From Rhodanobacteraceae bacterium ZG21-1 (GTDB lineage Bacteria; Pseudomonadota; Gammaproteobacteria; Xanthomonadales; Rhodanobacteraceae), in assembly GCA_021390615.1 (NCBI GenBank), contig JAJEJU010000024.1, positions 1,364,001 to 1,428,000 on the forward strand: a stretch of 64,000 nucleotides of DNA, given 5' to 3'. Shown in pieces: positions 1 to 7,730 of this stretch; the first letter of the stretch is position 1; each line of letters opens with the position of its first letter. Under the pieces are notes generated by a model. That model was not told the DNA's origin, made no database searches, and saw nothing but the letters and a program-made list of their open reading frames with translations. The position numbers and the translations under genes were made by a program.

Positions 1-495
1 CAGAAACGCCACGGCCAGCGCGTCGCCGGGATTCTGCGGGCGCGCTACGACCAGGGCGCCGATCGGCCTGCCGTCGACGACGAGCGGCCGTGCGAATCGG
101 TCGATCGAGGCAAAGGCGACCATGGCGGGCGAGGCAAGAACTCCCGCAAGGTACTGCCCCTGGGAGTCCATCAGCCCGATCCGATAAGCCACGCTCGATG
201 CTCCCGACGCCGGGTCGAACGAGGCTCCGCTGCCGCGCGTACGTTCGTATTCCTCGCGCAGCCAGACTTTGCGCTGAGAGCTGCCCTGCGGCAAAAACGA
301 CCAATCGTCGTGCAATCGGTATTTGGCTTCCAGCGACCGACCAAGCCTGTCCAGAAAGCTCGTGTCGGCGTCGATCTGTTGGCCGGAAAAATTATCGAGC
401 AGCTGCCACCGCACCAATTCGATACCCAGCGCACCGATCGCGAGTACCGTCAGCCATACGGCCAGGAACAAGCGATGACCGATGGATAGCTTCAA
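1..495 (-). CDS. Sensor histidine kinase, N-terminal fragment (runs off left edge)
   Basis: The reading frame stays open for 165 codons from a TTG at 495 to the first base of the window. It begins LKLSIGHRLFLAVWLTVLA, a basic residue followed by a single membrane helix, which is how BaeS/CpxA-type sensor kinases start. A periplasmic stretch of about 140 residues follows (contains YRIGLMDSQGQYLAG and RPLVVDGRPIGALVVARP), typical of the sensor region before the second membrane segment. HAMP, HisKA and ATPase domains would lie outside the window, so the kinase assignment rests on the N-terminus only. The TTG start is chosen because AAGGCGAGG lies about 5 bases before it and no ATG precedes the membrane helix; an in-frame ATG at 458 would cut the helix. 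It lies 270 bases downstream of the HopA1-LanC gene on the same strand, so linkage to that operon is possible but unproven. Confidence 0.65.
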   Translation of the reverse strand, partial: MKLSIGHRLFLAVWLTVLAIGALGIELVRWQLLDNFSGQQIDADTSFLDRLGRSLEAKYRLHDDWSFLPQGSSQRKVWLREEYERTRGSGASFDPASGASSVAYRIGLMDSQGQYLAGVLASPAMVAFASIDRFARPLVVDGRPIGALVVARPQNPGDALAVAFL

Positions 496-765
496 GTGCG
501 CCTCGCCTTGCCTGCAAGGCAAATTACGCTAATTGAGACCGCTTAGAAGAACAAGGCCAGGCCGATTCCTGCCAAAACCGGGGAGCGGGTCGGGCTCTCC
601 AATAAGACTATTGTGCGGGGGCAGGGCACCGGGCGGCAGCGGTCCCGAACTTCGCGGCGCGGCGCAAGACCATCCGGGTGCGCGCGCAGTGGTCGTGCCC
701 GTGCCGGTGAACGTCGCACTGGCTGCGCGTCCTCGGCATCCGGCTCGTTGGGCCGAGTGTTGGTC

Positions 766-3024
766 TTACGGCAGCAAGCCCGCAGGCAGCATCAGGCTGG
801 GCAGGGGCTGGCGGACCGCGCAGCGCAGCAGGAAATAGCCGGTGCCGGCGAGCCCCAGCATCAAGCCCTGCGCATAACCGTCGGCGACGCCCAGCCCGCT
901 GCGCCAGCGTCCGGATTGCCGTTCCACGCCTTGTCTGGCGACCTGCCTGGCCAGCTGTTCCCATGCAGGCCTAGCCAGATGCCGGGCGGCATCGAGCAGC
1001 ATGTCGGCGTTGCCTGCCGGGCCGTGGCACAGCGTATAGCTGTCGCCGGCCTGGCCAGGCGAACTCTGCAGGTCGTGCGCTACCGTGTCGAAAGCGGCAA
1101 GCGCGGCTTGCTGATAAGCGTCGTCGCCGCTGAGATGCCACAGGGCAAGCCGCGACAGCGCGATGCCGGGCGCGCCGTGGCACCAGGCCATGCCGCAATG
1201 TTCGGGCCGATCGTCGAAACTGCCGGCGTCTTCCGGAAACAGGTAGGGCCAGTTGGCTTGCTGCGGCAGATACCAGTAGGCCTCGTAGTCCAGCGCGCCG
1301 CGAACGGCCTGCAACCAGGCTGGGTCGGGTGCTGCACGCTGCAGGGCGGCAAAGGCCAGCGCGATGCCGGCAGTGCCGTGCGAGAGGCCGCACAAGCCCA
1401 GCGCGCGATCGTCCGCCGGCCAGTGCCAGCCATGCGGCGTGCGTCGAGCCAATGCGATCAGCTGCTCGCCGTAGCGCACCGCCTGCAGGCGGCTCCGCGC
1501 AGCCAGCGACGGCGCTTCCTGCGCGATCGTGAGCAAGCCGAGCACGGCGCCGGCCAGTCCATGCATCAGGTCCGTATCGGTCTCGCCGTCGGGAAGCCGA
1601 TCAAGCAGTTCGCCGGCGGCTTGCAGATAGCCTTCTAGCAGAGATGAATCCTCCAGCTGACGAGCAAGCTGCAGGCCCTGGCTGACGACGCCGAGCCGAC
1701 CTTCGTACAGACTGATCGAGCTGGCGGCCGGCTGCCGCAGCGCGTGCCACAAGGCACCCACCGCCGTATCGCGATGGACACGGTCGCCGCTGTGCTGGGC
1801 CAGTTGGGCCAGGTAGGCCGCCACGCCGAGACTGCCGTCGTAGAGACTGCCGTTCATGCTGCGCGCGAAGGCGGCCAGGCGGCCTTGCTCGTCATCGGCA
1901 TCGTCGGTGATCCAGGTGCATGCCTGCCCGTACCAGAGCGCATCGGCACAAAGCTGGTTGCCGATCGCCAGGCTTTCCTGCCACAGCCGCTCGTCCACCA
2001 CGGCGGGTTCTGCTGTGGACGCCTTCGACCTCGCGCTGACGAAGCGCAATTGCCGCAGGCCGAAACGATCTTCGTCATCGACCTCGAGATGCGGCGCCTG
2101 CCAGTCGATCCCGGCCGCCGCAAAGCTGGCCTGCACATGCGAAAGCGCGTCGTCATCGTTCGCCCTGGCCGCATCGAGCATGCCCTGGGCCAGAGCGCGG
2201 CAGCGGCTTTCGCCGAAGCTGAGATCGCCTGCCGGGTCTTGCGCGAAGCTCAGCCCGGGCGAAAGGGCCTCGGTCCACAAGGCGTGCACCGGCCGCAGCC
2301 AGCGGCTGAACTCGGGCAGCAGCGCGGCCAGCCGGGCATGCAATGCATGGGCATGCCGTGCGCCCACATAAAGCACCACCGCATCGCGGCGCGACAGCGC
2401 CTGCGGCTCCAGCGGATATTTCAGGCTGAACGGCAGCCGCGCCTGATCCAGGGCGTGCTGCAGGCAAGTGACCAGACGACCGAGCTGGGCCGGCTGCGGA
2501 GCGAAGTAATAGCGCACCATCGCCTCGTCGGTGCAGGCATCGGACTCCGTCTCGCCGAAGAGATATTGAAAAGCCGGGTCCAACTGCCGGCTCCAGCGCG
2601 GGCGCTGACGCATGATCACACTGCGGCGCCCGGCGCGCGCAGGCGTGCCGTCGAACAGGTATTCGCCGGGCTCGAGCCGGCGCACCAGGCTGCCGCATTG
2701 GGCGATCAGCGCGCCGTCGCGCAGCTGTTCCAGCACCTGCCACGGCCCGGAAACCAGCGGCGGCGCAGTGTCCGGCTGCCATACCTCGGAGCGGCCGCCG
2801 GCGCTCGAATCGAAGACGGCGTAGTGCCACCGGTACAGGTGCTGCTGCAGCGCGGCCACGCGCGGGTCGTCATGCGAGGACGCTTCGAAGGCCTGGGCAT
2901 GGGCGTGCGGCGCGAAGCATTGGCCGTCGGCGTACAGATTGCCGTGTTCGTCACAGCGCAGCTTGTCGAACAGGGCGGCGTGACGAATCCACCAGGGGCG
3001 GGCCAGATCGGTGCGTGCGTCCAT
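766..3024 (-). CDS. Lanthipeptide synthetase-like fusion: HopA1-like domain plus LanC-like cyclase
   Basis: This 752-aa protein has two recognisable parts. Residues ~55-290 look like the HopA1 effector family (RYYF at 171-174, PFSLK at 198-202, RRDAVVLYV at 212-220, LSPGLSFAQDP, SFGESRCRALA). HopA1-like proteins act as the phospho-Ser/Thr lyase partner in class V lanthipeptide synthesis. Residues ~345-752 are a LanC-like alpha-toroid: SLYDGSLG and SLYEGRLG glycine turns, CGLSHGTAGIAL (His549 in the position of the NisC active-site His), AWCHGAPGI (Cys615) and LCHGPAGN (Cys666, His667), which supply the expected zinc ligands. The predicted job is to eliminate phosphate from Thr/Ser made by the neighbouring kinase and then add Cys thiols to form (methyl)lanthionine. 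The ATG at 3024 follows GGAG by 5 bases and overlaps the kinase end by 74 bases, implying translational coupling. The domain calls are strong; the reaction on the neighbouring repeat peptide is inference. Confidence 0.85.
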   Translation of the reverse strand: MDARTDLARPWWIRHAALFDKLRCDEHGNLYADGQCFAPHAHAQAFEASSHDDPRVAALQQHLYRWHYAVFDSSAGGRSEVWQPDTAPPLVSGPWQVLEQLRDGALIAQCGSLVRRLEPGEYLFDGTPARAGRRSVIMRQRPRWSRQLDPAFQYLFGETESDACTDEAMVRYYFAPQPAQLGRLVTCLQHALDQARLPFSLKYPLEPQALSRRDAVVLYVGARHAHALHARLAALLPEFSRWLRPVHALWTEALSPGLSFAQDPAGDLSFGESRCRALAQGMLDAARANDDDALSHVQASFAAAGIDWQAPHLEVDDEDRFGLRQLRFVSARSKASTAEPAVVDERLWQESLAIGNQLCADALWYGQACTWITDDADDEQGRLAAFARSMNGSLYDGSLGVAAYLAQLAQHSGDRVHRDTAVGALWHALRQPAASSISLYEGRLGVVSQGLQLARQLEDSSLLEGYLQAAGELLDRLPDGETDTDLMHGLAGAVLGLLTIAQEAPSLAARSRLQAVRYGEQLIALARRTPHGWHWPADDRALGLCGLSHGTAGIALAFAALQRAAPDPAWLQAVRGALDYEAYWYLPQQANWPYLFPEDAGSFDDRPEHCGMAWCHGAPGIALSRLALWHLSGDDAYQQAALAAFDTVAHDLQSSPGQAGDSYTLCHGPAGNADMLLDAARHLARPAWEQLARQVARQGVERQSGRWRSGLGVADGYAQGLMLGLAGTGYFLLRCAVRQPLPSLMLPAGLLP

Positions 3025-4096
3025 GGAGCTCCAGCAGATGAGTAGCGCCTTGTTCGGGATCTTGCAGCAGGTTGTGCGCCAGTTGCAGCAGCAGCAGGTG
3101 CGCGGGCGAGAGTTCGCTCTCGCCGTCGTTTTCTTCGTATAGCGTCTGGATCAGCCTGGCCCCGCACAGGGCGACGAAGCGCGTCTGGCTGACGCCGGGG
3201 CTGGCCTCCAGATAGGCCTGCCACAGCCGGCCCAGCGCTTGCCGGAACGGCGCGAAGCTGGCGGCGCCGCGGGCAGCGAGATCGGCTTCGTCATCGCCAG
3301 GCTCGACCGGCACGCCATCCAGCCAGGCCTTCAGCCAGGACTGCGCCAGGCCGGCGAGATCCCATAGAGGATCGCCCAGGCCGGCCATCTCCCAGTCGAT
3401 GAAGACGCAGCGCGTATCGTCGGCAGCGGCGCTGCGGACCAGGCAGTTCTGCCACTTCATGTCGCCGTGGATCAGCTGTTCGGTCGGCCAGTCGGCGGCA
3501 AGCGCCGCCAGCAAGGGCAGGATGTCCTGCTGCTGTCCGATCAGGGCGACCAGCCGCGCCTGCGCCCAGCTCTGGTCTTCGCCGGCCAGCGGATGCAGAC
3601 GATGAAAATGCAGCACCCACGGCGGCTCGCCGGAAAAAGTCTGGCCGTCGCCATCGCTCTGGCCAGTGCCGAGCAAGCCGGCATGCAGCCGGGCCAGCGC
3701 CGTGCCCAGCATGGCGGCCGCGTCGGGATCGACCTGTTCGTTGACCATCGCGACGTCCGCGCAGGGCAGGGCATCGGGCTGCCAGTCGGTGACCAGGGCC
3801 TGTCGATGTGCGTCGAACAGTCGCCATGCCGGAACATCGGCGAGCGCATGCTCGGGATGACCCAGCCATTGCAGGATGCGCGCCTCGTTCGCCACGCTGG
3901 ACTGCGGCTCCCACGGTCCGGCATCGGGCTGATGCTGCTTAACGTAATAGCCCTGGCCGTTGGGCCAGGTCACGCTGAAGCCGCGGTTGCGCTGGCTGTG
4001 GCTGCGCACGGCCAGCGGATGCTCGACCAGGTCCTGCATCGACAGCAGCCCATGGTTGAGCAGGAACAGCAAGGTGTTGTGACGGGTGAGTATCAA
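2951..4096 (-). CDS. APH/choline-kinase-fold phosphotransferase, predicted lanthipeptide Thr/Ser kinase
   Basis: The product is 381 aa and belongs to the aminoglycoside phosphotransferase (APH) fold. Visible motifs are YYVKQH (ATP-binding Lys53), LIHGDMKWQNCL (catalytic loop with HGD at 210-212 and Asn217) and VFIDWEMAGLGDPLWDLAG (metal-binding Asp at ~234). An APH-type kinase paired with a HopA1-like protein is the enzyme pair of class V lanthipeptides (for example LxmK/LxmY or SprPT/SprH3), where it phosphorylates Ser/Thr before elimination. The start is placed at a TTG (4096) because GGAG lies 7 bases upstream and the N-terminal helix begins there. An internal ATG at 4039 would remove 19 residues. 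The frame is open to 4831, but that upstream part overlaps the repeat peptide in another frame. It lies between the repeat precursor and the HopA1-LanC gene and overlaps the latter. Antibiotic or sugar phosphorylation is the alternative but the context argues against it. Confidence 0.8.
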   Translation of the reverse strand: MILTRHNTLLFLLNHGLLSMQDLVEHPLAVRSHSQRNRGFSVTWPNGQGYYVKQHQPDAGPWEPQSSVANEARILQWLGHPEHALADVPAWRLFDAHRQALVTDWQPDALPCADVAMVNEQVDPDAAAMLGTALARLHAGLLGTGQSDGDGQTFSGEPPWVLHFHRLHPLAGEDQSWAQARLVALIGQQQDILPLLAALAADWPTEQLIHGDMKWQNCLVRSAAADDTRCVFIDWEMAGLGDPLWDLAGLAQSWLKAWLDGVPVEPGDDEADLAARGAASFAPFRQALGRLWQAYLEASPGVSQTRFVALCGARLIQTLYEENDGESELSPAHLLLLQLAHNLLQDPEQGATHLLELHGRTHRSGPPLVDSSRRPVRQAAL

Positions 4097-4130
4097 GCAG
4101 GCACTCCGCTGCGCCCGTGGGAACGACCCG

Positions 4131-4167
4131 GGCAGCGTAGGGCACGATAGTCGCACCCTACGCTGCC
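4131..4167 (-). promoter_or_regulatory. Perfect 12-bp stem-loop between precursor gene and modification genes
   Basis: The arms GGCAGCGTAGGG (4131-4142) and CCCTACGCTGCC (4156-4167) pair perfectly around a 13-base loop. The hairpin sits in the 119-base gap between the repeat precursor stop and the kinase start. No T-run follows on the minus strand, so it is not a standard terminator. Such hairpins often set a high precursor to low enzyme ratio by RNA stabilisation or partial attenuation; that role is inferred. Confidence 0.6.
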
Positions 4168-4215
4168 TCGCGTCACAGCCTGAGTTCCACGCCCATGGAA
4201 CTCGCGGCGACCGGC

Positions 4216-5106
4216 CTACTTGGGCGGTTTGCAGCAGGGATTGCGGGTTGGCTTGCAGGTCTTGGCCTGGGTATTGGCCGGGCTGGCCACCGCCTTGGTT
4301 CCGGACGCAGCCGGCGGCTTGCAGCACGGATTGCGAGTGGGCTTGCAGGTCTTGGTCTGGGTGCCGCGCACCGTCTCCGAAACACTTTCGCCAACACTCT
4401 TGCAGCAGGGGTTGCGGGTCGGTTTGCAGGTCTTGGTCTGCGTGCCGCGCACCTCGGAGGCGTCTTCGCCGACGCCCTTGCAGCAGGGGTTGCGCGTCGG
4501 CTTGCAAGTCTTGGTCTGGGTGCCGCGCACCGACTCGGAAACACTCTCGCCGATGCTCTTGCAGCACGGGTTGCGGGTGGGCTTGCAGGTCTTGGTCTGG
4601 GTACCGCGCACCAGGTCGGAAGCATCTTCGTCGACGCCCTTGCAGCAGGGATTGCGCGTCGGCTTGCAGGTCTTGGTCTGGGTGCCGCGCACCACGTCGG
4701 AAGCATCTTCGCCGGCACCCTTGCAGCAGGGATTGCGGGTCGGCTTGCAGGTCTTGGTCTGCGTGCCACGCACCGACTCGGAAACGCTCTCGCCGACGCT
4801 CTTGCAGCAGGGATTTCGGGTCGGCTTGCAAGTCTTGGTCTGGGTGCCGCGCACGGCTTCATGGCCGAGGCTTTCCTCACCGGGCCGGCAGCAGGGATTG
4901 CGCGTGGGCTTGCAGGTCTTGGCCTGGGTGCTGAGCACGGCATCGGTATCGCCGACCAGTTCCTCGCTGGCGCGACAACAGGGGTTGCGCGTCGGTTTGC
5001 AGGTCTTGGTCTGAGTGCCCTTGGCGACCACTTCGTTTCGGCATTGCGGCGATTTGGTCGGTTTACAGCACGGGTTGCGTGTCGGCTTGCAGGTTTTCGC
5101 CTGCGT
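4216..5106 (-). repeat. Eleven tandem ~81-bp coding repeats
   Basis: The repeats have a period of about 27 codons (range roughly 18-32). Each encodes TCKPTRNPCC. Synonymous codons differ between copies (AAT or AAC for Asn; CGC, CGA, CGT or ACGC-type variants around Thr-Arg; CCC or CCT for Pro) while the ten residues never change. That pattern indicates purifying selection on the peptide rather than very recent duplication alone. The two linker classes occur in the order GESV, EDAS, EDAS, GESV, EDAS, GESV in units 4-9, suggesting duplication of multi-unit blocks. Confidence 0.9.
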
Positions 5107-5280
5107 GTTGGTAGAGCCGCCCGAGCCGCCGCCGCCCTTGCCGCCGGAGGCCGAGGACGCGCCGGCGGACGCGCTGCGCGTTGCCGCGTGGAGGTGTTGA
5201 GCCAGGATCCGGCCCGACAGCAGGGCAGCGAAACCAAGCGTGGCGGCATCGCCGGCCGAAGGAAGTGATTGGTGTGTCAT
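4216..5280 (-). CDS. Multi-core RiPP (lanthipeptide-like) precursor with 11 Thr/Cys repeats
   Basis: The 354-aa product has a leader of about 58 residues with an amphipathic stretch (ATLGFAALLSGRILAQHL, 13-30) and a Gly/Ser-rich hinge (GGKGGGGSGGS, 46-56). Eleven units then run to the C-terminus, each TQ(T/A)K followed by the invariant decapeptide TCKPTRNPCC. Linkers vary. Three are GESVSE type (S-V/I-GESVSE-S/T-VRG), three are EDAS type (for example GAGEDASDVVRG), and the ends carry KPP or KPTKSPQC. Thr and Cys alternate as in lanthipeptide cores, and the genes immediately downstream encode a kinase and a HopA1-LanC protein, so this is the likely substrate. Up to three Cys and four Thr per unit could form methyllanthionine. 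The ATG at 5280 has AGGA about 8 bases upstream. A metal-binding or structural Cys-rich repeat protein is the alternative. The repeat structure is directly visible; the modification is inferred. Confidence 0.8.
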   Translation of the reverse strand: MTHQSLPSAGDAATLGFAALLSGRILAQHLHAATRSASAGASSASGGKGGGGSGGSTNTQAKTCKPTRNPCCKPTKSPQCRNEVVAKGTQTKTCKPTRNPCCRASEELVGDTDAVLSTQAKTCKPTRNPCCRPGEESLGHEAVRGTQTKTCKPTRNPCCKSVGESVSESVRGTQTKTCKPTRNPCCKGAGEDASDVVRGTQTKTCKPTRNPCCKGVDEDASDLVRGTQTKTCKPTRNPCCKSIGESVSESVRGTQTKTCKPTRNPCCKGVGEDASEVRGTQTKTCKPTRNPCCKSVGESVSETVRGTQTKTCKPTRNPCCKPPAASGTKAVASPANTQAKTCKPTRNPCCKPPK

Positions 5281-5311
5281 GCAATGGTCCTTTCGCGTTC
5301 CAGATGGTTGT

Positions 5312-5842
5312 CTACGCTTGCCGGGCTGCGGTGGTGATGGCCTGGCCCCAACGACTGCGGTCCGGATCGTCTGCCGACCGACCCGGACAGGTTTCCGACT
5401 TCATGCTCACCTTGCGCGACAACGGGCAGCCGCACAGGCCGCATACGCCCAACTCCGAGCGGGTGGCCTGCAGTGGATGGCTGCCCGATGCCCGGCGGTC
5501 CGGGCAGGCGAGGCAGGCCTCGGTGCGATGCTGGCGCTCGACCGGGTCGGTGGTGGAAAACCCGGTCTTCGACCAGGCCAGCAAGGCCCGGCTGCCTCGC
5601 TGCAACAGCTCCATCGTGCCGAACTCGTTCTTGCGGATGGCCCGCTGCGGCGGCGAGGCCAACAGCATGCGCAACATCTGCGGCGTGCGCCGGCTGCTCA
5701 GCAGGCTGCGGGCGTAGCTTTCGCTGGACAGCGCGGCGCTGAGCACATCCTTGGAGACGGGTTCGTCCAGGCCGAGCAGTTCGCCGAATTCGGCGCAAAG
5801 CTGGCCTTCGGACGCATGGATATCGAGAGATTCGCTAGTCAT
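5312..5842 (-). CDS. Small Cys-rich protein with rubredoxin-like zinc-ribbon tail, function unknown
   Basis: The product is 176 aa. The first ~95 residues are helical and without a clear family (SYARSLLSSRRTPQMLRMLL). The second half carries six Cys: ACLACPDR (110 and 113), VCGLCGCPL (134, 137, 139) and SETCPGR (152). The CGLCGCPLSRK...SETCP pattern resembles a short zinc-ribbon/knuckle seen in various bacterial and phage proteins. Only 31 bases separate its stop from the repeat precursor start, and 16 bases separate it from the Hint protein upstream, so it is in the same operon. It could be a metal- or peptide-binding accessory protein of the peptide system, or a second small substrate. I do not recognise a named family. 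Confidence 0.7.
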   Translation of the reverse strand: MTSESLDIHASEGQLCAEFGELLGLDEPVSKDVLSAALSSESYARSLLSSRRTPQMLRMLLASPPQRAIRKNEFGTMELLQRGSRALLAWSKTGFSTTDPVERQHRTEACLACPDRRASGSHPLQATRSELGVCGLCGCPLSRKVSMKSETCPGRSADDPDRSRWGQAITTAARQA

Positions 5843-5858
5843 GGCGCAGGCCCTTCTC

Positions 5859-7694
5859 TCAGTGCACCGGAACCGTGGTGGCGTCCGGATCGAGGGTGGA
5901 ACCGTTGTCGGCGACGATGTCCTTCACCGTCAGGGTGAGCTCTTCTGCCGGCATGCCGCCGTCGATGATCAGCCAGGTGACCGAGGGGTCGTGGGCGTCC
6001 ATCTGCACCAGGCCGATGACCACTGCGGTGTGCTCGGCGTCGGTGAGGCTGTAGTTGCGCGGATTGACGGCGCTGCTGACGCGCAGGCGCAGATTGAAGT
6101 CCACCCTGATCGCCAGCGCTTCGTCGTAGGCGCTCCAGCTGGCGCTTTCCAGCATGAGCGCGCCGGGCACCGGCCCACCGGCGCAGGCCGGCAGCGCAAA
6201 ACCCGAGATGGCCGCGTCGATGGTTTCCAGACGGCAGGGAATCGACGGCGTCGAGCACATCTCGTAACCCACCATGTTCTCCGGCTCGATCAGGCTGAAC
6301 ATCTGCTTGATCTGGCGATAACCGTCCATCGCCCAGCTCATGTAGTCGCCGTAGAACAGCGTCTGCAGCACCTGGTTCGCGCCGCTGTAGTCGGCCGGGC
6401 CGGTACACAGCAGGCCGGAGTCGTTGGTGGTGCCGGACGGCAGGAAGCGCGCGGCGCCCTGCGCCATCATCATGACCAGCCCTTGCTTGAACATGCCGTT
6501 CAAGCGCAGCACCTGCCCGGACATGTAGACCGTCTTCTGGCCGTAGGCATCGAACGCGTACATGTTCGGATTGAGGTCTTCCCAGTTGAGATAGAAGTTC
6601 ACGTGCGGGTAGAAGGCCTTGAACAGCTTGGCGAAGTAGTTGAACTCGTTGACCAGGAAGGTTTCGGTGAGGCCGCGATAAGTGCCGTTCACCGCGATGT
6701 CGCGCGCCTGCTTCTGGGTCACGTACGGGGTCGCGCCGAACGGCACCGGCGACTGCAGCGCCAGCAGCTCGTCCCACGGCGTGAAATTCATCGAGACGAT
6801 CTCGCGCGCGCCCTCGCCCAGTGAGGCCGAGGCGGAGATTGCACCGCGTACGCTGGCGGCGTACTCGTCGGTGCCGATCTTCGGCAGCTCGTTGTGGCCC
6901 TCGGCGAACATGCTCGCGATCCGGTCGTCGTCCTGCATGGCCAGCACCATGTGGTCGCCGGCGATCACGCCATTGGCCTCGAGGAACCAGCCGGGCTCCT
7001 CCTGGTCTTCGAACTTCTGCGCGGAGAGCGAGTGGAAACCGACGGTGAACTTGCCCAGCACGACCGCAGCTACCAGCACCGGTTCGCCGAGATGGTCGAC
7101 CAGATATTCGCCGGCATGGATGCGGTCGGCGGTCTTCAGCGTGCCGTCGGCCATCAGCATGGGCTGGTCCGGTGTCACTACCACTTCGCCGCGCTCGCCG
7201 TACTGCAGCATCACGGCCGTCTGGTTATCCGCCGGCGCCATGCCGTCGGAGAAGGTGACCGGGCGGGAAACCCAGTTCAGCACCGGCTTGCCGTTGACGA
7301 TCTTGACCCGAGTGGTCAGCACCGGATCGTTGAGCTCGATGCTTTGGACGACGCGATAGGTGCTCGGCGCGACGGTGATGCGCGTGCCCCAGGCGAAGCA
7401 GGAGCAGCAGCAGTAGCAGGCGCGCCAACGCCAGTTGCTGTCCTTGTCGCGCAGATCCAGGCAGGCGTCTATGGTGATGTTGCGGCGCTCGCCGGTGGCC
7501 TTGTTGAAGCACTCGCCGGCTTCGACCGGGAACGAGCCACCCTGCGGCGTGCAGTCGGGGATCGGCTTGCCGTCCCAGCCGATGCACTTGCAGTACTTGG
7601 CCATGGTGGAGGTTTCCCGGAAGCTGCTGCAGTGGTTCTCGGTACACAGCGTGGTGCCGGGCGGAATGTTTTTCTGACACGCGTCATAAGCCAT
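5859..7694 (-). CDS. Hint (intein/hedgehog-like) domain protein with Cys-rich N-terminus
   Basis: This is a 611-aa protein. Residues 1-97 are unusually Cys-rich (pairs such as CKC, then ACYCCCSC at 92-99). A Hint domain follows from about 98 to 262. It starts CFAWGTRITV and contains SIELNDPVLTTRV, VVTPDQPMLMADGTLKTADR (a His-to-Gln variant of the usual HPL), AGEYLV, and ends WFLEANGVIAGDHMV. Hint domains perform self-cleavage at a Cys with N-S acyl shift, so Cys99 would be the nucleophile. The C-terminal ~350 residues have no motif I recognise. There is no HExxH or other protease signature. No signal peptide is visible. The start is supported by GAGGG about 9 bases upstream and a 36-base gap from the TcA stop. 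It could process itself or a partner such as the TcA protein. The function is unknown. Confidence 0.75.
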   Translation of the reverse strand: MAYDACQKNIPPGTTLCTENHCSSFRETSTMAKYCKCIGWDGKPIPDCTPQGGSFPVEAGECFNKATGERRNITIDACLDLRDKDSNWRWRACYCCCSCFAWGTRITVAPSTYRVVQSIELNDPVLTTRVKIVNGKPVLNWVSRPVTFSDGMAPADNQTAVMLQYGERGEVVVTPDQPMLMADGTLKTADRIHAGEYLVDHLGEPVLVAAVVLGKFTVGFHSLSAQKFEDQEEPGWFLEANGVIAGDHMVLAMQDDDRIASMFAEGHNELPKIGTDEYAASVRGAISASASLGEGAREIVSMNFTPWDELLALQSPVPFGATPYVTQKQARDIAVNGTYRGLTETFLVNEFNYFAKLFKAFYPHVNFYLNWEDLNPNMYAFDAYGQKTVYMSGQVLRLNGMFKQGLVMMMAQGAARFLPSGTTNDSGLLCTGPADYSGANQVLQTLFYGDYMSWAMDGYRQIKQMFSLIEPENMVGYEMCSTPSIPCRLETIDAAISGFALPACAGGPVPGALMLESASWSAYDEALAIRVDFNLRLRVSSAVNPRNYSLTDAEHTAVVIGLVQMDAHDPSVTWLIIDGGMPAEELTLTVKDIVADNGSTLDPDATTVPVH

Positions 7695-7730
7695 TTCGTG
7701 AGCCCTCTAAGTGAGTGGTGCGCACGGCAT

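Noticed and set aside
732-757. Terminator after the HopA1-LanC gene
   Set aside because: Only a 6-bp stem (CTCGGC/GCCGAG) and no T-run on the minus strand.
4216-5106. CRISPR-like repeat array
   Set aside because: The repeats are in-frame coding units with linkers of related sequence, not identical repeats with unique spacers, and no cas genes are present.
4195-5268. Long plus-strand frames (357 and 264 aa) over the Cys-repeat region
   Set aside because: They are antisense images of the tandem repeats. They lack a ribosome site, and the conserved Thr/Cys decapeptide with synonymous changes supports the minus frame.
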